Shown: positions 26,253 through 36,242, counted from the stretch's first letter. The stretch: DNA of 58,960 nucleotides from Bacteroidota bacterium (GCA_027490055.1 JAIXYV010000006.1:1-58960); one strand, 5' to 3'. The notes: a model not told the origin generated them from the sequence alone. Translations and numbers: made by a program.

Positions 26253-27011
26253 TTAGAAATTGTCCTGATCGATAACGATAGGGTCTTTCATCACTTTAGC
26301 TAAGTCTTTAACAATGTCTTTAACCATTTTGTCAATGGCTATCAAAACCTGATCGGTGCTTTTAAAGCCACGGGTATTGTTAGCGTAGTACTCGATATAG
26401 GTTTTTGTAGGTTTTTCAGAACCTTTCTCAACGGTGTTGTGTACAAAGTTGGTGAATTTGTATCTGTATTTGTCTTCTTTGACACGAATTTCAATTTTGA
26501 AGGTCAGAGTACCCCATTCAGATTTGGTGAAGTTGTTTGAGCTGATATAGAGCGGCACAGTAGGTTTAATAACTATTCTACCGTTTTCACCATCTGGCTT
26601 CATGTCTTCAATAAGGATATCTTTAGGAAAGATATTGTCTTTTGGATTTTTAGATGCTCTGTAGTCTTTAATGTACTTCTGCATGAGGTAGAGTTTAGCT
26701 CTCATGTATAGCGAGTCAATTGTACCGCCATCATATACATCATTAGGAAGGGGTTTAAAAGGAACGATACCCATATAGGTTACTAATTCAGTAACGGTAT
26801 CCATTGGCGCTTTGAACCTTTCGTACTTTTTGTAGGATGTTGGCATATCATCCGGATTGGCAGAAGTTGTTACAGTTTCTGTTATTCCAGAAGATGAATC
26901 AACATAGGCTGCTGAGTCGTAATTGTAACTCGAGCCAAAGGGATCACTTTCAGGTTGTGCTTTTGCACTGATGAAAATTGAAGTGAAAACTAATAAAAAT
27001 AAAATTCTCAT
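26253..27011 (-). CDS. Secreted DUF4468-like protein
   Basis: A 252-residue protein with a signal peptide (MRILFLLVFTSIFISAKA) and a low-complexity Ser/Thr-rich N-terminal part. A C-terminal half has segments SLYMRAKLYLMQKYI, GRIVIKPTVPLYI and KYRYKFTNFVHN, which resemble the DUF4468 TBP-like fold. The role is unknown. I chose the ATG at 27011 because it starts the signal peptide; the frame runs back to 27038 into a palindrome. Confidence 0.55.
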   Translation of the reverse strand: MRILFLLVFTSIFISAKAQPESDPFGSSYNYDSAAYVDSSSGITETVTTSANPDDMPTSYKKYERFKAPMDTVTELVTYMGIVPFKPLPNDVYDGGTIDSLYMRAKLYLMQKYIKDYRASKNPKDNIFPKDILIEDMKPDGENGRIVIKPTVPLYISSNNFTKSEWGTLTFKIEIRVKEDKYRYKFTNFVHNTVEKGSEKPTKTYIEYYANNTRGFKSTDQVLIAIDKMVKDIVKDLAKVMKDPIVIDQDNF

Positions 27012-27037
27012 TGTTGTGTAGTAACGTAAATATGACA

Positions 27038-27056
27038 ATCTTATTACAAATAAGAT
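27038..27056. repeat. Perfect palindrome in a divergent promoter region
   Basis: ATCTTATT-aca-AATAAGAT is a perfect 8-bp inverted repeat with a 3-base spacer, between the divergent DUF4468-like gene and the M1 peptidase gene. It could be an operator; no regulator is evident nearby. Confidence 0.5.
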
Positions 27057-27127
27057 ACCATTTTTTTTATGAAGGGCAAATGTAGTAAATACTGAGATAT
27101 TTTTTAAATAGTTTTTTGCGCATGTAT

Positions 27128-27135
27128 TACCTTTG
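27128..27135 (+). promoter_or_regulatory. -7 element TACCTTTG for the M1 peptidase gene
   Basis: Perfect TAnnTTTG, ten bases before the ATG at 27146. It lies inside the longer frame that begins at 27116 and so supports the later start. Confidence 0.6.
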
Positions 27136-27145
27136 TGAATTCGAC

Positions 27146-29017
27146 ATGTTACAAATACTATCCAGAATTACAGTCATAGCTGTTTTCGTTGTTTCTATTG
27201 CGTCCTGCAGTCATAAGAATGTAGGAAAGATGCCGGTCCTTTCGGTAAAGAATCACTCGTTTTCGAATTATGATTCAATAACACTTAAGCACATGTACTT
27301 AAGTCTGAAAGTTGATTTTGATCAGCGTATTTTAAAAGGAAAGGCGGTTTTAGAGATCGACAACCACTCCAATTGTCACTATCTGATTTTAGATACCCGA
27401 CAGCTGGTAATAGACGATGTTTTGCTGGATGATTCGGTGTCGGCGGCCTGGAGTCTGGGTGAAGAAGTGCCAATTGTTGGTCGCGCGCTCGTGATTGAAC
27501 TCGGTCCGAAAACCCGAAAAGTGGCCGTTTATTATGAAACCAGCAAAGATGCAGAAGCCTTGATGTGGTTGTCGCCAGAACAAACTTTAGGTAAGAAACA
27601 TCCTTTTATGTTTACTCAGAGTCAGGCTATACTTGCCCGCACCTGGGTGCCTTGTATGGATGTGCCGGCGGTAAGGTATACTTATTCTGCGGATATCGAA
27701 TGCGATAAAGCCTATCTGCCATTGATGAGTGCTTCCAATAATTTCAAGAAGAACACTACTGGCAAATACCACTTCGAAATGCCACAGCCAATTCCGAGTT
27801 ACCTGATGGCACTGGCAGTTGGTAATATTGAGTTTCAGTCTTTGAGTGCGAATTCTGGAGTGTTTGCAGAACCAGAGATGCTGAAGAAAGCGGCGGCAGA
27901 GTTTTCTGAATTGCCTGCCATGATTGATGCTGCCGGTAAACTGTACGGTGAATACGCCTGGGGTCGCTACGATGTACTGGTATTACCGCCAAGTTTCCCA
28001 TTTGGTGGTATGGAGAATCCGCGACTAACTTTTGCGACGCCAACGGTTATTGCAGGGGATAAGAGTTTAGTGTCCCTTGTGGCGCACGAACTGGCGCATA
28101 GTTGGAGTGGTAATTTAGTAACGAACAGAACCTGGGAAGACTTCTGGTTAAACGAAGGATTTACAGTATATTTCGAAGACCGTATCATGGAGGCAGTTTA
28201 TGGTAAACCATATGCCGATATGCTAATGGCATTAAGTGTTGGCGAGTTAAATCATACCCTCGAAACACTCATGAAAGACGGTCCCGGGGACACAAAACTA
28301 AAACTTAATCTCAAGAACCGCAATCCAGATGATGGCGTGTCCGATATTGCTTATGTCAAAGGGGCGATGTTCTTAAAATATTTAGAAGGCTTATATGGAA
28401 GAAAAGTATTTGACGATTTCTTAAATGCCTATTTCAATCATTTCAAATGGCAGACCGTAACCACCGAAGAGTTTATCGAGTACTTCAAAAGTCATATGTC
28501 GAAGTGGCCTAAAATTAAACCAGAATTAGATGCCTGGATTTATGAAGTAGGTTTGCCGGCAAGCTGTCCTAAAATTGTTAGTGTAGAACTTAATCGCGTA
28601 GAGGCAATGGCCAATAGTATTAATACAGAGAAGTCGTTGAAAGCGCTCGATACTGCTGCATTTACAACACAGCACTGGATGCATTTGCTGAGACATCTTG
28701 AAGCTGATTCAATAAAAGATTTGATGCCCGAGATGGACAAGGCCTATCAATTGTCGGCCAGTACCAATAGTGAGATTCAATGCGACTGGTATTTGTTGTG
28801 CATTTCTGCCGATTATAAAGCGGCTGATCCATATCTGGAAGCCTATCTGATGAGTGTCGGAAGACGCAAGTTCCTAGAGCCACTATATGAGCGTCTGGTA
28901 TTAACTCCTGAAGGTAAGGAAAAAGCATTGCGTATTTTCAGAAAAGCGTCTGGAGGATACCATGCTGTTTCGCGCAATACTATTAAGGAGATATTGGCTC
29001 GTACCACTGTAAAATAA
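27146..29017 (+). CDS. M1-family metallo-aminopeptidase, LTA4-hydrolase type, lipoprotein
   Basis: The 623-residue zinc aminopeptidase has GGMENP, HELAHSW (zinc His 314 and 318) and the third ligand Glu 337 in WLNEGF, matching HExxHx18E. An N-terminal beta-saddle domain precedes it, and the C-terminal helical domain with QHWMHLLRHL resembles leukotriene-A4-hydrolase-type aminopeptidases. The signal peptide ends in a lipobox-like IASC, so it is probably a periplasmic or surface lipoprotein. It should trim peptides for nutrition. The CAP-domain gene follows 29 bases later. Confidence 0.9.
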   Translation: MLQILSRITVIAVFVVSIASCSHKNVGKMPVLSVKNHSFSNYDSITLKHMYLSLKVDFDQRILKGKAVLEIDNHSNCHYLILDTRQLVIDDVLLDDSVSAAWSLGEEVPIVGRALVIELGPKTRKVAVYYETSKDAEALMWLSPEQTLGKKHPFMFTQSQAILARTWVPCMDVPAVRYTYSADIECDKAYLPLMSASNNFKKNTTGKYHFEMPQPIPSYLMALAVGNIEFQSLSANSGVFAEPEMLKKAAAEFSELPAMIDAAGKLYGEYAWGRYDVLVLPPSFPFGGMENPRLTFATPTVIAGDKSLVSLVAHELAHSWSGNLVTNRTWEDFWLNEGFTVYFEDRIMEAVYGKPYADMLMALSVGELNHTLETLMKDGPGDTKLKLNLKNRNPDDGVSDIAYVKGAMFLKYLEGLYGRKVFDDFLNAYFNHFKWQTVTTEEFIEYFKSHMSKWPKIKPELDAWIYEVGLPASCPKIVSVELNRVEAMANSINTEKSLKALDTAAFTTQHWMHLLRHLEADSIKDLMPEMDKAYQLSASTNSEIQCDWYLLCISADYKAADPYLEAYLMSVGRRKFLEPLYERLVLTPEGKEKALRIFRKASGGYHAVSRNTIKEILARTTVK

Positions 29018-29046
29018 ATCTTAACAAAGTGCCGTTAAGAATAAAG

Positions 29047-30138
29047 ATGAAGAAGCAGAGTGTTTTAATTGGGTTAATGGTATTGTTGCTTGCAACTGGA
29101 TTTACGTTCATGAGCAGAGTGCAGCAACCTAAGCCTGTCAAAAAAACCACTGCTACTACTGGTTCTACTCTGGACGCCTCTGTAAAAAGTATTAAAGCTT
29201 CAATAGATAATGCCCGCTACACAGAAGCTGGTACTAATATTAGAAAAGCATTGCAGATGTATCCAGCCAATGCCGAATTGTTAAAGCTTAAGCGACAGTG
29301 GGTGTTGGCCGACTACAAAGCACATGTTGTTGCAATGAGCGAGCTGAGTCTGGTGCTCGACCGTAAAACCAATCCTTTAAAATGCGATGCGGGTTTGGTC
29401 AGTGCCATATCCGATCAGAAATTACTACAGCGTATTAATTATGTTAGGCGACTGGCAGGGGTGTACGATTCTTGTGTGCTGGATCCGGTGTTGAATAAAA
29501 AGGCACAGCAGGCAGCCTATATGATGGAAGCCAATAATCAATTAAGTCACGCGCCCAAAACCTCCTGGAAGTGTTATACCAAAGACGGGGCATTAGCTGC
29601 GGGCAGCGGGAACTTATCTTTAGGCTATGGATTTATTGAAGCATTGATGGGGCAGGTTGAAGATGATGGTCCCAATAACGGGGCCGTCGGTCATCGTCGC
29701 TGGATACTCAATCCGACTAACAATGTATTCGGTCATGGTAGTACCGACAATGCCATGTGTTTATATGTGTTTGGCAGTAGCAATAAAACTTTACAAAAGA
29801 CCTTGTTGTTTCCAGATACGCAGTTTGTGGCTTGGCCTGCAGCCGATTATTTTCCAAAGGCATTAGTGCCACAGCGCTGGAGTTTTTCTTACAAAGATGC
29901 CGAATTTGATCAGTCAATAGTAACGGTAAATGCAGCAGGAAAGCCTTTAAGAGTAGTTAAAGAAAAGCCAGAGTATGGTTATGCCTTAAACACCCTGGTG
30001 TGGCAGATGCCCGCAGCAGTGAATGCTAATGTGGCCTATACCGTTCGGATTAGCAATGTTAAAATTTACAATCCAACAATTTCTAAATATCAGTTTAAGA
30101 CATTTACTTATACGGTAACACCGGTAAGTGAAGAGTAA
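29047..30138 (+). CDS. Secreted CAP-domain (SCP/PR-1 superfamily) protein
   Basis: A 363-residue protein with a signal peptide (MKKQSVLIGLMVLLLATG), a short TPR-like helical region (about 45-95) and a CAP-type domain. The CAP features are LLQRINYVRRLAGV, KKAQQAAYMMEANNQLSHAP and AVGHRRWILNP. A C-terminal beta domain (about 250-363) follows. Bacterial CAP proteins are secreted and their activities are mostly unknown. I chose the ATG at 29047 over a GTG at 29029. The stop codon is directly adjacent to that of the convergent rlmD. Confidence 0.75.
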   Translation: MKKQSVLIGLMVLLLATGFTFMSRVQQPKPVKKTTATTGSTLDASVKSIKASIDNARYTEAGTNIRKALQMYPANAELLKLKRQWVLADYKAHVVAMSELSLVLDRKTNPLKCDAGLVSAISDQKLLQRINYVRRLAGVYDSCVLDPVLNKKAQQAAYMMEANNQLSHAPKTSWKCYTKDGALAAGSGNLSLGYGFIEALMGQVEDDGPNNGAVGHRRWILNPTNNVFGHGSTDNAMCLYVFGSSNKTLQKTLLFPDTQFVAWPAADYFPKALVPQRWSFSYKDAEFDQSIVTVNAAGKPLRVVKEKPEYGYALNTLVWQMPAAVNANVAYTVRISNVKIYNPTISKYQFKTFTYTVTPVSEE

Positions 30139-31542
30139 TTATTTGCGGATCAGCAGAGCCACCGACTCGACGTGATGCGTGTGTGGGAACATATCAACGG
30201 CCTGAATTTTCTTCACCGAGTAGTTGTCTGCAAGCAAAGCGATATCGCGCGCCTGAGTCGCGGGATTGCAGCTTACATAGACAATCTTATCTGGCAGAAG
30301 TTCATTGATTTTCTGAACCACATCTGGGTGCATACCGTCGCGAGGCGGGTCAGTAATAATCACCTGAGGTTTGCCGTGTTTAGCAATCAGTTCGTCGTTG
30401 AGCACCAGTTTCATATCGCCGGCATAGAAAGACGTATTGTCGATGTTGTTCAATACGGCATTTTCTTTGGCATCCAGAATAGCGGCTTCCACATATTCAA
30501 TTCCTACGACACTTTTGGCGCCTGCAGCAACAAATTGTGCGATTGATCCGGTGCCTGTGTATAGGTCGTAAACGATTTCGTTTCCAGTTAGTCCGGCGAA
30601 CTCACGCGTTATCTGGTAAAGTCTTAACGCCTGAGCGGCATTGGTCTGGAAGAACGACTGAGGTCTGATTTTAAACTTAAGATTTTCGAGCGATTCGATG
30701 AGGTAACCATTGCCTTTGATTGTATGCACTTCGAGATCGGTCCACGAGTCGTTTTTCTTTTCGTTGATGACAAAGCACCATTCGGTCACCATGCTAAGTT
30801 GTGGCATTACGGCATTTAGAAGTTCTGTTGCCAGTTCTGGGTTGTTTTCTCCCACAACCAGCACCAGCATCCATTCGCCGGCGGTATTGCAACGCAGCAT
30901 CAGGTTGCGCAAGAAACCGTGTTGTTCGCGGATATCAAAGAAGGTAATGGCCATTTCGATGGCTTTTTCTTTAATGGTATCGCGTATGGTGTTAGCCGCT
31001 TCGGGTGCCAGGTAACATTTCTCGAGGTCGAGCACCTTATCAAACATACCTGGAATATGAAAGCCGAGGGCCGGTAAGCGCTTAGGATTTGCTTTATCGA
31101 AATGTTCTTCCCAGGCTTTATTGCTGAACGTAAATTCCAGCTTATTTCGGTAGTGAAAAATGTTGTTGCATCCGAGGATAGGGAGAAACTCTTCGACCTC
31201 TACTTTAGCGATTCTTTGCAAATCGTCTTTCACCTGAGTGTCTTTGAAAGCCAGCTGCGATTCGTATTGCACATGCTGCCATTTGCATCCACCGCATTTA
31301 CCGAAATGCGAGCAGGTAACGGTTGTTCTTATGGGCGAAGACTCAATCAGTTTAACGATTTCACCTTCGGCATAGCTTTTTTTCTGTTTAGTAACTTTGA
31401 TATCCGCCACATCACCGGGAGCAGCGAAAGGGATGAAGATAACTTTACCCTCGTGCCTGGCAATGGCTTTGCCTTCGGCCGCAGCGGCAGAGATGGCAAC
31501 AGATTCGAGTAAAAAGGATTTTTGTTTGTATTTTCTGGACAA
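30139..31542 (-). CDS. rlmD: 23S rRNA (uracil-5-)-methyltransferase, RlmD/RumA type
   Basis: The 467-residue protein has an N-terminal TRAM RNA-binding domain. Fe-S cysteines follow at 77, 83 and 86 (CSHFGKCGGC). The SAM-dependent methylase part has DLYTGTGSIAQF, TDPPRDGMHP and the catalytic VYVSCNPATQARD. Family members make m5U in 23S rRNA or tRNA; the exact position cannot be told. The start is TTG at 31542, 21 bases after the thioredoxin-like gene, so the two are probably co-transcribed. Confidence 0.9.
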   Translation of the reverse strand: MSRKYKQKSFLLESVAISAAAAEGKAIARHEGKVIFIPFAAPGDVADIKVTKQKKSYAEGEIVKLIESSPIRTTVTCSHFGKCGGCKWQHVQYESQLAFKDTQVKDDLQRIAKVEVEEFLPILGCNNIFHYRNKLEFTFSNKAWEEHFDKANPKRLPALGFHIPGMFDKVLDLEKCYLAPEAANTIRDTIKEKAIEMAITFFDIREQHGFLRNLMLRCNTAGEWMLVLVVGENNPELATELLNAVMPQLSMVTEWCFVINEKKNDSWTDLEVHTIKGNGYLIESLENLKFKIRPQSFFQTNAAQALRLYQITREFAGLTGNEIVYDLYTGTGSIAQFVAAGAKSVVGIEYVEAAILDAKENAVLNNIDNTSFYAGDMKLVLNDELIAKHGKPQVIITDPPRDGMHPDVVQKINELLPDKIVYVSCNPATQARDIALLADNYSVKKIQAVDMFPHTHHVESVALLIRK

Positions 31543-31563
31543 GACTGTACGACTTCTATTAAA

Positions 31564-32127
31564 TTATTCCTGAATAGATTTGTTCAATACAGCATTGAAA
31601 GTAGTGGTATCCATATAGCCAGAATAAGGTTCAATTTTACTTGAATTGCTTAGGTCTTTCCAAACGAAAGTCATTGGGTAGCCTGGGATTCTGCCACCTT
31701 TATTAAGGTAGGTTGCAAGTTGATCTGAGTTCATTACTTGTCCGTTGACTGTGTGGTTAGCATTTACTTCAGGGTTGAATTTTACAGCCACGGCGTATTT
31801 TTTCATTTTAGTAACGATGCTTTTGTTCTCGTATGTAAGTTTATCCATCACTTTACACCAGTAGCACCAGTCGGTGTAAACATCCACAACAAGCACTTTC
31901 TTTTCCTTTTTCGCTTTAGCAAAACCATCGGTCATAGAATACCAGGTAAGTTTTTCTGTATTGGCAGTGGCTGCTGCAGGTGTTTTGTCGTCGTCTTTAG
32001 ATTTTTTAGCCTTGGTTTTTTTGGCTGCTTTTTTAGTAGGCTTTGGCTGATTTTCGGTGAAAGATGCTGAGCTAATGCCTATTGCCAAAGTTAAGGCAAG
32101 TGTGATGAAAATTAATTTACGAAACAT
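31564..32127 (-). CDS. Secreted thioredoxin-fold protein (CYWC)
   Basis: A 187-residue protein with a signal peptide (MFRKLIFITLALTLAIG) and a very Lys-rich linker (about 28-48). A thioredoxin-like domain carries the active site CYWC at 88-91 in DVYTDWCYWCKVMD, like DUF255/thioredoxin_7 proteins that act as periplasmic disulfide reductases. The partner is unknown. I chose the ATG at 32127; the frame extends to 32280, but two -7 elements lie inside that extension. Confidence 0.8.
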   Translation of the reverse strand: MFRKLIFITLALTLAIGISSASFTENQPKPTKKAAKKTKAKKSKDDDKTPAAATANTEKLTWYSMTDGFAKAKKEKKVLVVDVYTDWCYWCKVMDKLTYENKSIVTKMKKYAVAVKFNPEVNANHTVNGQVMNSDQLATYLNKGGRIPGYPMTFVWKDLSNSSKIEPYSGYMDTTTFNAVLNKSIQE

Positions 32128-32142
32128 AAGATTTCTTTTATA

Positions 32143-32160
32143 CAAAAATAACCAAAAATA
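32143..32160 (-). promoter_or_regulatory. Two tandem -7 elements TATTTTTG for the thioredoxin-rlmD operon
   Basis: Perfect minus-strand TAnnTTTG copies lie at 32143-32150 and 32153-32160, ten bases apart and 15 or 25 bases before the ATG at 32127. Confidence 0.55.
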
Positions 32161-32232
32161 GGGCCAAAAAAAAATTCTTTCAAACTCTGTCAAAATTTCG
32201 TGGCAATGGTAACAAAATCGGGCAATTTGCGT

Positions 32233-32240
32233 TATATTTG
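32233..32240 (+). promoter_or_regulatory. -7 element TATATTTG for the DUF4175 gene
   Basis: Perfect TAnnTTTG, eight bases before the ATG at 32249. Confidence 0.6.
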
Positions 32241-32248
32241 TCTGACTG

Positions 32249-35200
32249 ATGCCCGACACTCCAAACATATTAACTGACAAACTGGATGAGTTTATACGAA
32301 AGTATTACATCAACAGGTTTATTCAGGGTTTGCTCATCAGTGTTGGCGGATTATTAGCGTTTTTTTTAGTTGCAAGTTTACTCGAGTATTTTGCACATTT
32401 CGGTAAGGGTTTTCGCAGTTTTCTATTTTTCAGTTATCTGATTTTTGCAACTGTCGTTATAGTTTTTTACTGGGTACTGCCTTTGCTCAAGCGATTCAGG
32501 ATTGGAAAAGTCATCAGTTACAGTCAGGCTTCTGAGCTGATTGGGCAACATTTTCCGGAGATAAAGGACAAATTGCTCAACACCCTTCAGTTGCAAGAAC
32601 AGGCAAGTCATTCTGATAACGAACTATTAGTTGCCAGTATCAACCAGCGCATTCAAAAGCTCAGTCCTTTTAGATTTTCTTCGGCCATCGATTTATCTGG
32701 TTCAGCTAAACAATACGGCAAGTATACATTATTACCACTCTCGGTTTTAGTTGCTATTCTGATTTTTCAGAGCAGTATGATTACAAAGCCAGCCGAACGC
32801 ATTATTGGCTACGACAGGCAGTTCGCCAGGGAAGCGCCTTTTGAATTTGTCTTGCGCAACACCAGTTTAAAGACCCTTAAAAATTCTGACTATAAATTTG
32901 AGATTGAAGTAAAAGGCAAGCAATTGCCAGCAGTAGTCTATATAGAAATCGATAACCATTTAATCAAGATGGAATCGAGTGGCAAGAATCAGTTTATTTA
33001 TGAGATGGCTAATCTGACTGCCAGTCATACCTTTAGTTTTACTGATGGCGAATACCATTCTAATACCTATCAATTGGATGTGTTGCCGAATCCTACTCTT
33101 GTCAATTTTAAAGTTAATCTGAACTATCCTGCCTACATCAACCGAAAGAATGAATCTTTAAATAATGTGGGAGATTTTACCATTCCTGAAGGCACTCAGG
33201 TGGAATGGGTTATTCAGACCAAAGATGTTGAAACAATTCAGTTTGCCTTTGCTGGCGAGCAAGCCCAGGTAAGTCGTCAGGAGGATGTTTTTACGGTGAA
33301 GGCCAAGGTGCTGCGACCAGTAAATTACACCATTCAACTTTTAAATAAATACATAGCCAACAAAGATACTATGCACTATGCACTGCAGGTGGTTAGCGAC
33401 CGTCATCCGGGCATTGCAGCAGAGCAGAAGAAAGATTCTATCAATCCATTTGTAGTGTATTTTTATGGCAAGGCGGATGATGATTATGGTATCAGCAGAT
33501 TGAATTTTGTGTATCGCAATACCAGCTCTGGTAATGCTCTGAAATATTTACCGGTCAATATTGGTCGCGCAACTGACGAAATTTTCTATTACATGGTCGA
33601 TCTGAGAGAGCTTGTAAAAGAGGATGGCGCTGAACTGGAATACTACTTTGAGGTATGGGACAATGATGCGGTAAATGGCAAGAAATCCAGCAAAAGTCAG
33701 GTTTTCAAAATGCAGGCACCTAGTGAGCAGAGTTTGAGAAAGGAAACAGAGAGCGGCAATAAATCTTTGAAGAGCAAGATGGCTCAGATGATGAAAGATC
33801 TTGAAACCATGCAGAAGCGCGGCACTGAGTTAAAACGCGAACTGATGGAAAGCAATGAACTGGACTGGCAGCAACAGCAAAAGCTGAAAGAATTTATTGC
33901 CGAGCAAAAGAAACTGGAACAAAAGGCGGAAGAACTCAAACAGGAAAATGCAGCACAGAATGAGAAGCAGCAGAACATTGATCCTTTAGATGAGGAGATA
34001 TTAAAGAAACAACAGGAGTTAGATAAACTCATCAATGCGATCATGACTCCAGAGATGAAAGATCTTGTGAAGAAGCTGGAGGAAATGGTGAAGCAGCAGA
34101 ATAAAGATGCTATTCAGAATCAGCTTGACAAAATGAAGCTGAATAACGAGGAGATAAAGAAAGAACTCGACCGCAGTCTCGAACAATTTAAGCAACTGGA
34201 GTTAGAGAAAAAGATCAATGAGCAAACCGATGCTTTGCAGAAATTAGCGGAGAAACAAAAAGAGCTGGCTCAGAAAACTCAGGACAAAACAGAGACAAAA
34301 GAAGCATTGAAGCAGCAGCAAGATGAACTGAATAAGCAGTTTGACGAGTTAAAGAAAGAGATAAAAGCCACCGAAGAAAAGAACAAAGATTTGGAAACAC
34401 CTCTCAACATGGAGAGCACTGAGAAAGACCAGCAGGAAATTGATCAGAACATGGATGAGAGTTCTGAGAACATAGAAAAGAAGCAAAACAAGAAAGCAGG
34501 GGAGTCTCAGAAGAAAGCAGCGGATAAAATGGAGGAGATGGCTGCAAAGATGAAAAAGTCGCTCGAGCAAGCTCAGCAGGAGCAAGAAGAAGAGGATTAT
34601 TATACCCTAAGGCAAATACTGGAAAATCTGATAGAGTTAAGTGTTCAACAGGAAGCTTTGATGGATCAGATGAAAGACAACCGTTATTACAGTCCGAAAT
34701 ACGTCGAATTAAGCGCCAGGCAGCAGAAGTTGAAGGAGAGCGCTAAGATGGTGGAGGATTCGTTGCTGGCCTTAAGTAAAAGACAAATTCACATCAAGAG
34801 TTTTGTCAATAAAGAGATTGGCAATGTCAATTACCACATGAATCAGGCGATTGAGGATTTTAGTAAGGTGATTGTGTCGCGCGGACTGAGTAATCAGCAA
34901 TATGTTATGACAGGTTTAAACAATCTGGCATTGATGCTTAGTGAGTCGTTGAAGAACATGCAGGAAAGCATGAAGGATAAGAAGAAAGATGGCAATTCTC
35001 AGTGCAAGAACCCTGGAAAGAAAAAGGGCAAATCTGGCAATGAGGGCAAGCAGAAAAAGATGGGTGGCATGAAGCAGATGCAGCACGAGCTGAGCAAACA
35101 GCTTCAGCAGATGAAAGACGGCAAGCAGCAGCAGGGCAAAAATCCGAATAGCGAGCAGTTTGCCCGAATAGCAGCAAAACAAGAGGCTTTACGCAGGGAA

Positions 35201-35578
35201 ATAGAACGCCTGCAGAAAGAATTGAAAGAACAAGGCAAACCTGGTTCCTTAGGGGATTTAGAAAAAACCAAACAACTAATGGAGCAGCAGGAGAAAGATT
35301 TAGTGAATAAACAGATTACGCCAGAGACCATGCGCCGCATGAAGGAAATCGAAACCAGAATGCTGGAACACGAGAAGGCAGAGATGGAACAGGACATGGA
35401 CGATCAGCGTGAGGCCGAGCAAGCCAAAGAAGTAGAGAAGGAAATGCCGCCAGCTATCAAAGCTTATCTGGAAAAGAAGGCCAAAGAGATGGAGTTACTG
35501 CGCAGTGTGCCTAACGAACTTTCTCCATATTATAAAGACAGAGTAAGGGTATATTTTCAGAAGCTGGGTAATGTCTGA
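32249..35578 (+). CDS. Large coiled-coil membrane protein, DUF4175 family
   Basis: The 1109-residue protein has three N-terminal transmembrane segments (about 24-45, 56-76 and 158-177) and a beta-rich extracytoplasmic region (about 190-490). A very long charged coiled coil rich in Lys, Glu and Gln follows (about 490-860 and 930-1090), with low-complexity runs such as KKGKSGNEGKQKK. This matches the DUF4175 layout in Bacteroidota. Function is unknown, though the architecture suggests a structural or scaffold role at the envelope. tsaB overlaps its end by 8 bases. Confidence 0.75.
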   Translation: MPDTPNILTDKLDEFIRKYYINRFIQGLLISVGGLLAFFLVASLLEYFAHFGKGFRSFLFFSYLIFATVVIVFYWVLPLLKRFRIGKVISYSQASELIGQHFPEIKDKLLNTLQLQEQASHSDNELLVASINQRIQKLSPFRFSSAIDLSGSAKQYGKYTLLPLSVLVAILIFQSSMITKPAERIIGYDRQFAREAPFEFVLRNTSLKTLKNSDYKFEIEVKGKQLPAVVYIEIDNHLIKMESSGKNQFIYEMANLTASHTFSFTDGEYHSNTYQLDVLPNPTLVNFKVNLNYPAYINRKNESLNNVGDFTIPEGTQVEWVIQTKDVETIQFAFAGEQAQVSRQEDVFTVKAKVLRPVNYTIQLLNKYIANKDTMHYALQVVSDRHPGIAAEQKKDSINPFVVYFYGKADDDYGISRLNFVYRNTSSGNALKYLPVNIGRATDEIFYYMVDLRELVKEDGAELEYYFEVWDNDAVNGKKSSKSQVFKMQAPSEQSLRKETESGNKSLKSKMAQMMKDLETMQKRGTELKRELMESNELDWQQQQKLKEFIAEQKKLEQKAEELKQENAAQNEKQQNIDPLDEEILKKQQELDKLINAIMTPEMKDLVKKLEEMVKQQNKDAIQNQLDKMKLNNEEIKKELDRSLEQFKQLELEKKINEQTDALQKLAEKQKELAQKTQDKTETKEALKQQQDELNKQFDELKKEIKATEEKNKDLETPLNMESTEKDQQEIDQNMDESSENIEKKQNKKAGESQKKAADKMEEMAAKMKKSLEQAQQEQEEEDYYTLRQILENLIELSVQQEALMDQMKDNRYYSPKYVELSARQQKLKESAKMVEDSLLALSKRQIHIKSFVNKEIGNVNYHMNQAIEDFSKVIVSRGLSNQQYVMTGLNNLALMLSESLKNMQESMKDKKKDGNSQCKNPGKKKGKSGNEGKQKKMGGMKQMQHELSKQLQQMKDGKQQQGKNPNSEQFARIAAKQEALRREIERLQKELKEQGKPGSLGDLEKTKQLMEQQEKDLVNKQITPETMRRMKEIETRMLEHEKAEMEQDMDDQREAEQAKEVEKEMPPAIKAYLEKKAKEMELLRSVPNELSPYYKDRVRVYFQKLGNV

Positions 35579-36239
35579 TCGGTTTAGAATATTGTGTTTA
35601 GAAACCTCTGCACAGATATGTTCAGTGTCGGTGGTAACAGAGTCTGGTGAGTTTCATTCAGTGTCTGATGCCATACAAAATCACGCCGAAGTATTAATGC
35701 GCCTGATACAAGACTGTCTTGACAAGTCGGGTACAGGCATGAAGGATATCTCAGCCATCGCCATCAGTGATGGTCCGGGTTCGTATACCGGACTGCGCAT
35801 AGGCAGCAGCACAGCCAAGGGATTGTGTTATGCATTGCAGGTCCCATTAATTAAAGTGAGTACTCTCGGAGCTTTAGCGCAAGCGGCCTTAAGTCATACA
35901 GAAAAAACGATTATTTGGCCGATGATAGACGCCCGGAGGATGGAAGTCTACCATGGCATCTATAACAGAGCATTGGAGCCGTTACAAGCTATTAATAACG
36001 GCATCATCGATCAGGAGGGATTTGTGCCGAACTGGCTAAGACTAGAGGCAACGATAATTTGTGGGGATGGTGGCGAGAAAGCAGCGAAATATCTGGGACT
36101 GCCATTTCTTTCATTGGCTCCCAGTTCAGCCTATTTATGTTCTTTAGCGACAGAGGCTTGGCATCAGAAGGATTTCGTTGATGCAGTCAGTTACGAACCA
36201 TTTTATTTAAAGCAAGCTAATATAACTGTAGCGAAGTAA
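35571..36239 (+). CDS. tsaB: tRNA t6A synthesis protein TsaB
   Basis: TsaB is the scaffold partner of TsaD in making N6-threonylcarbamoyladenosine at tRNA position 37. The 222-residue protein has the actin-like N-terminal ILCLETSAQICSVSVV, the NHAEVLM segment and the hallmark DGPGSYTGLRIG. The length is normal. It overlaps DUF4175 by 8 bases and is followed by a palindrome cluster and a terminator. Confidence 0.93.
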   Translation: MSDRFRILCLETSAQICSVSVVTESGEFHSVSDAIQNHAEVLMRLIQDCLDKSGTGMKDISAIAISDGPGSYTGLRIGSSTAKGLCYALQVPLIKVSTLGALAQAALSHTEKTIIWPMIDARRMEVYHGIYNRALEPLQAINNGIIDQEGFVPNWLRLEATIICGDGGEKAAKYLGLPFLSLAPSSAYLCSLATEAWHQKDFVDAVSYEPFYLKQANITVAK

Positions 36240-36242
36240 GGG

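Noticed and set aside
30172-30546. 124-residue plus-strand frame opposite rlmD
   Set aside because: Antisense of a well-conserved methyltransferase; no recognisable features of its own.
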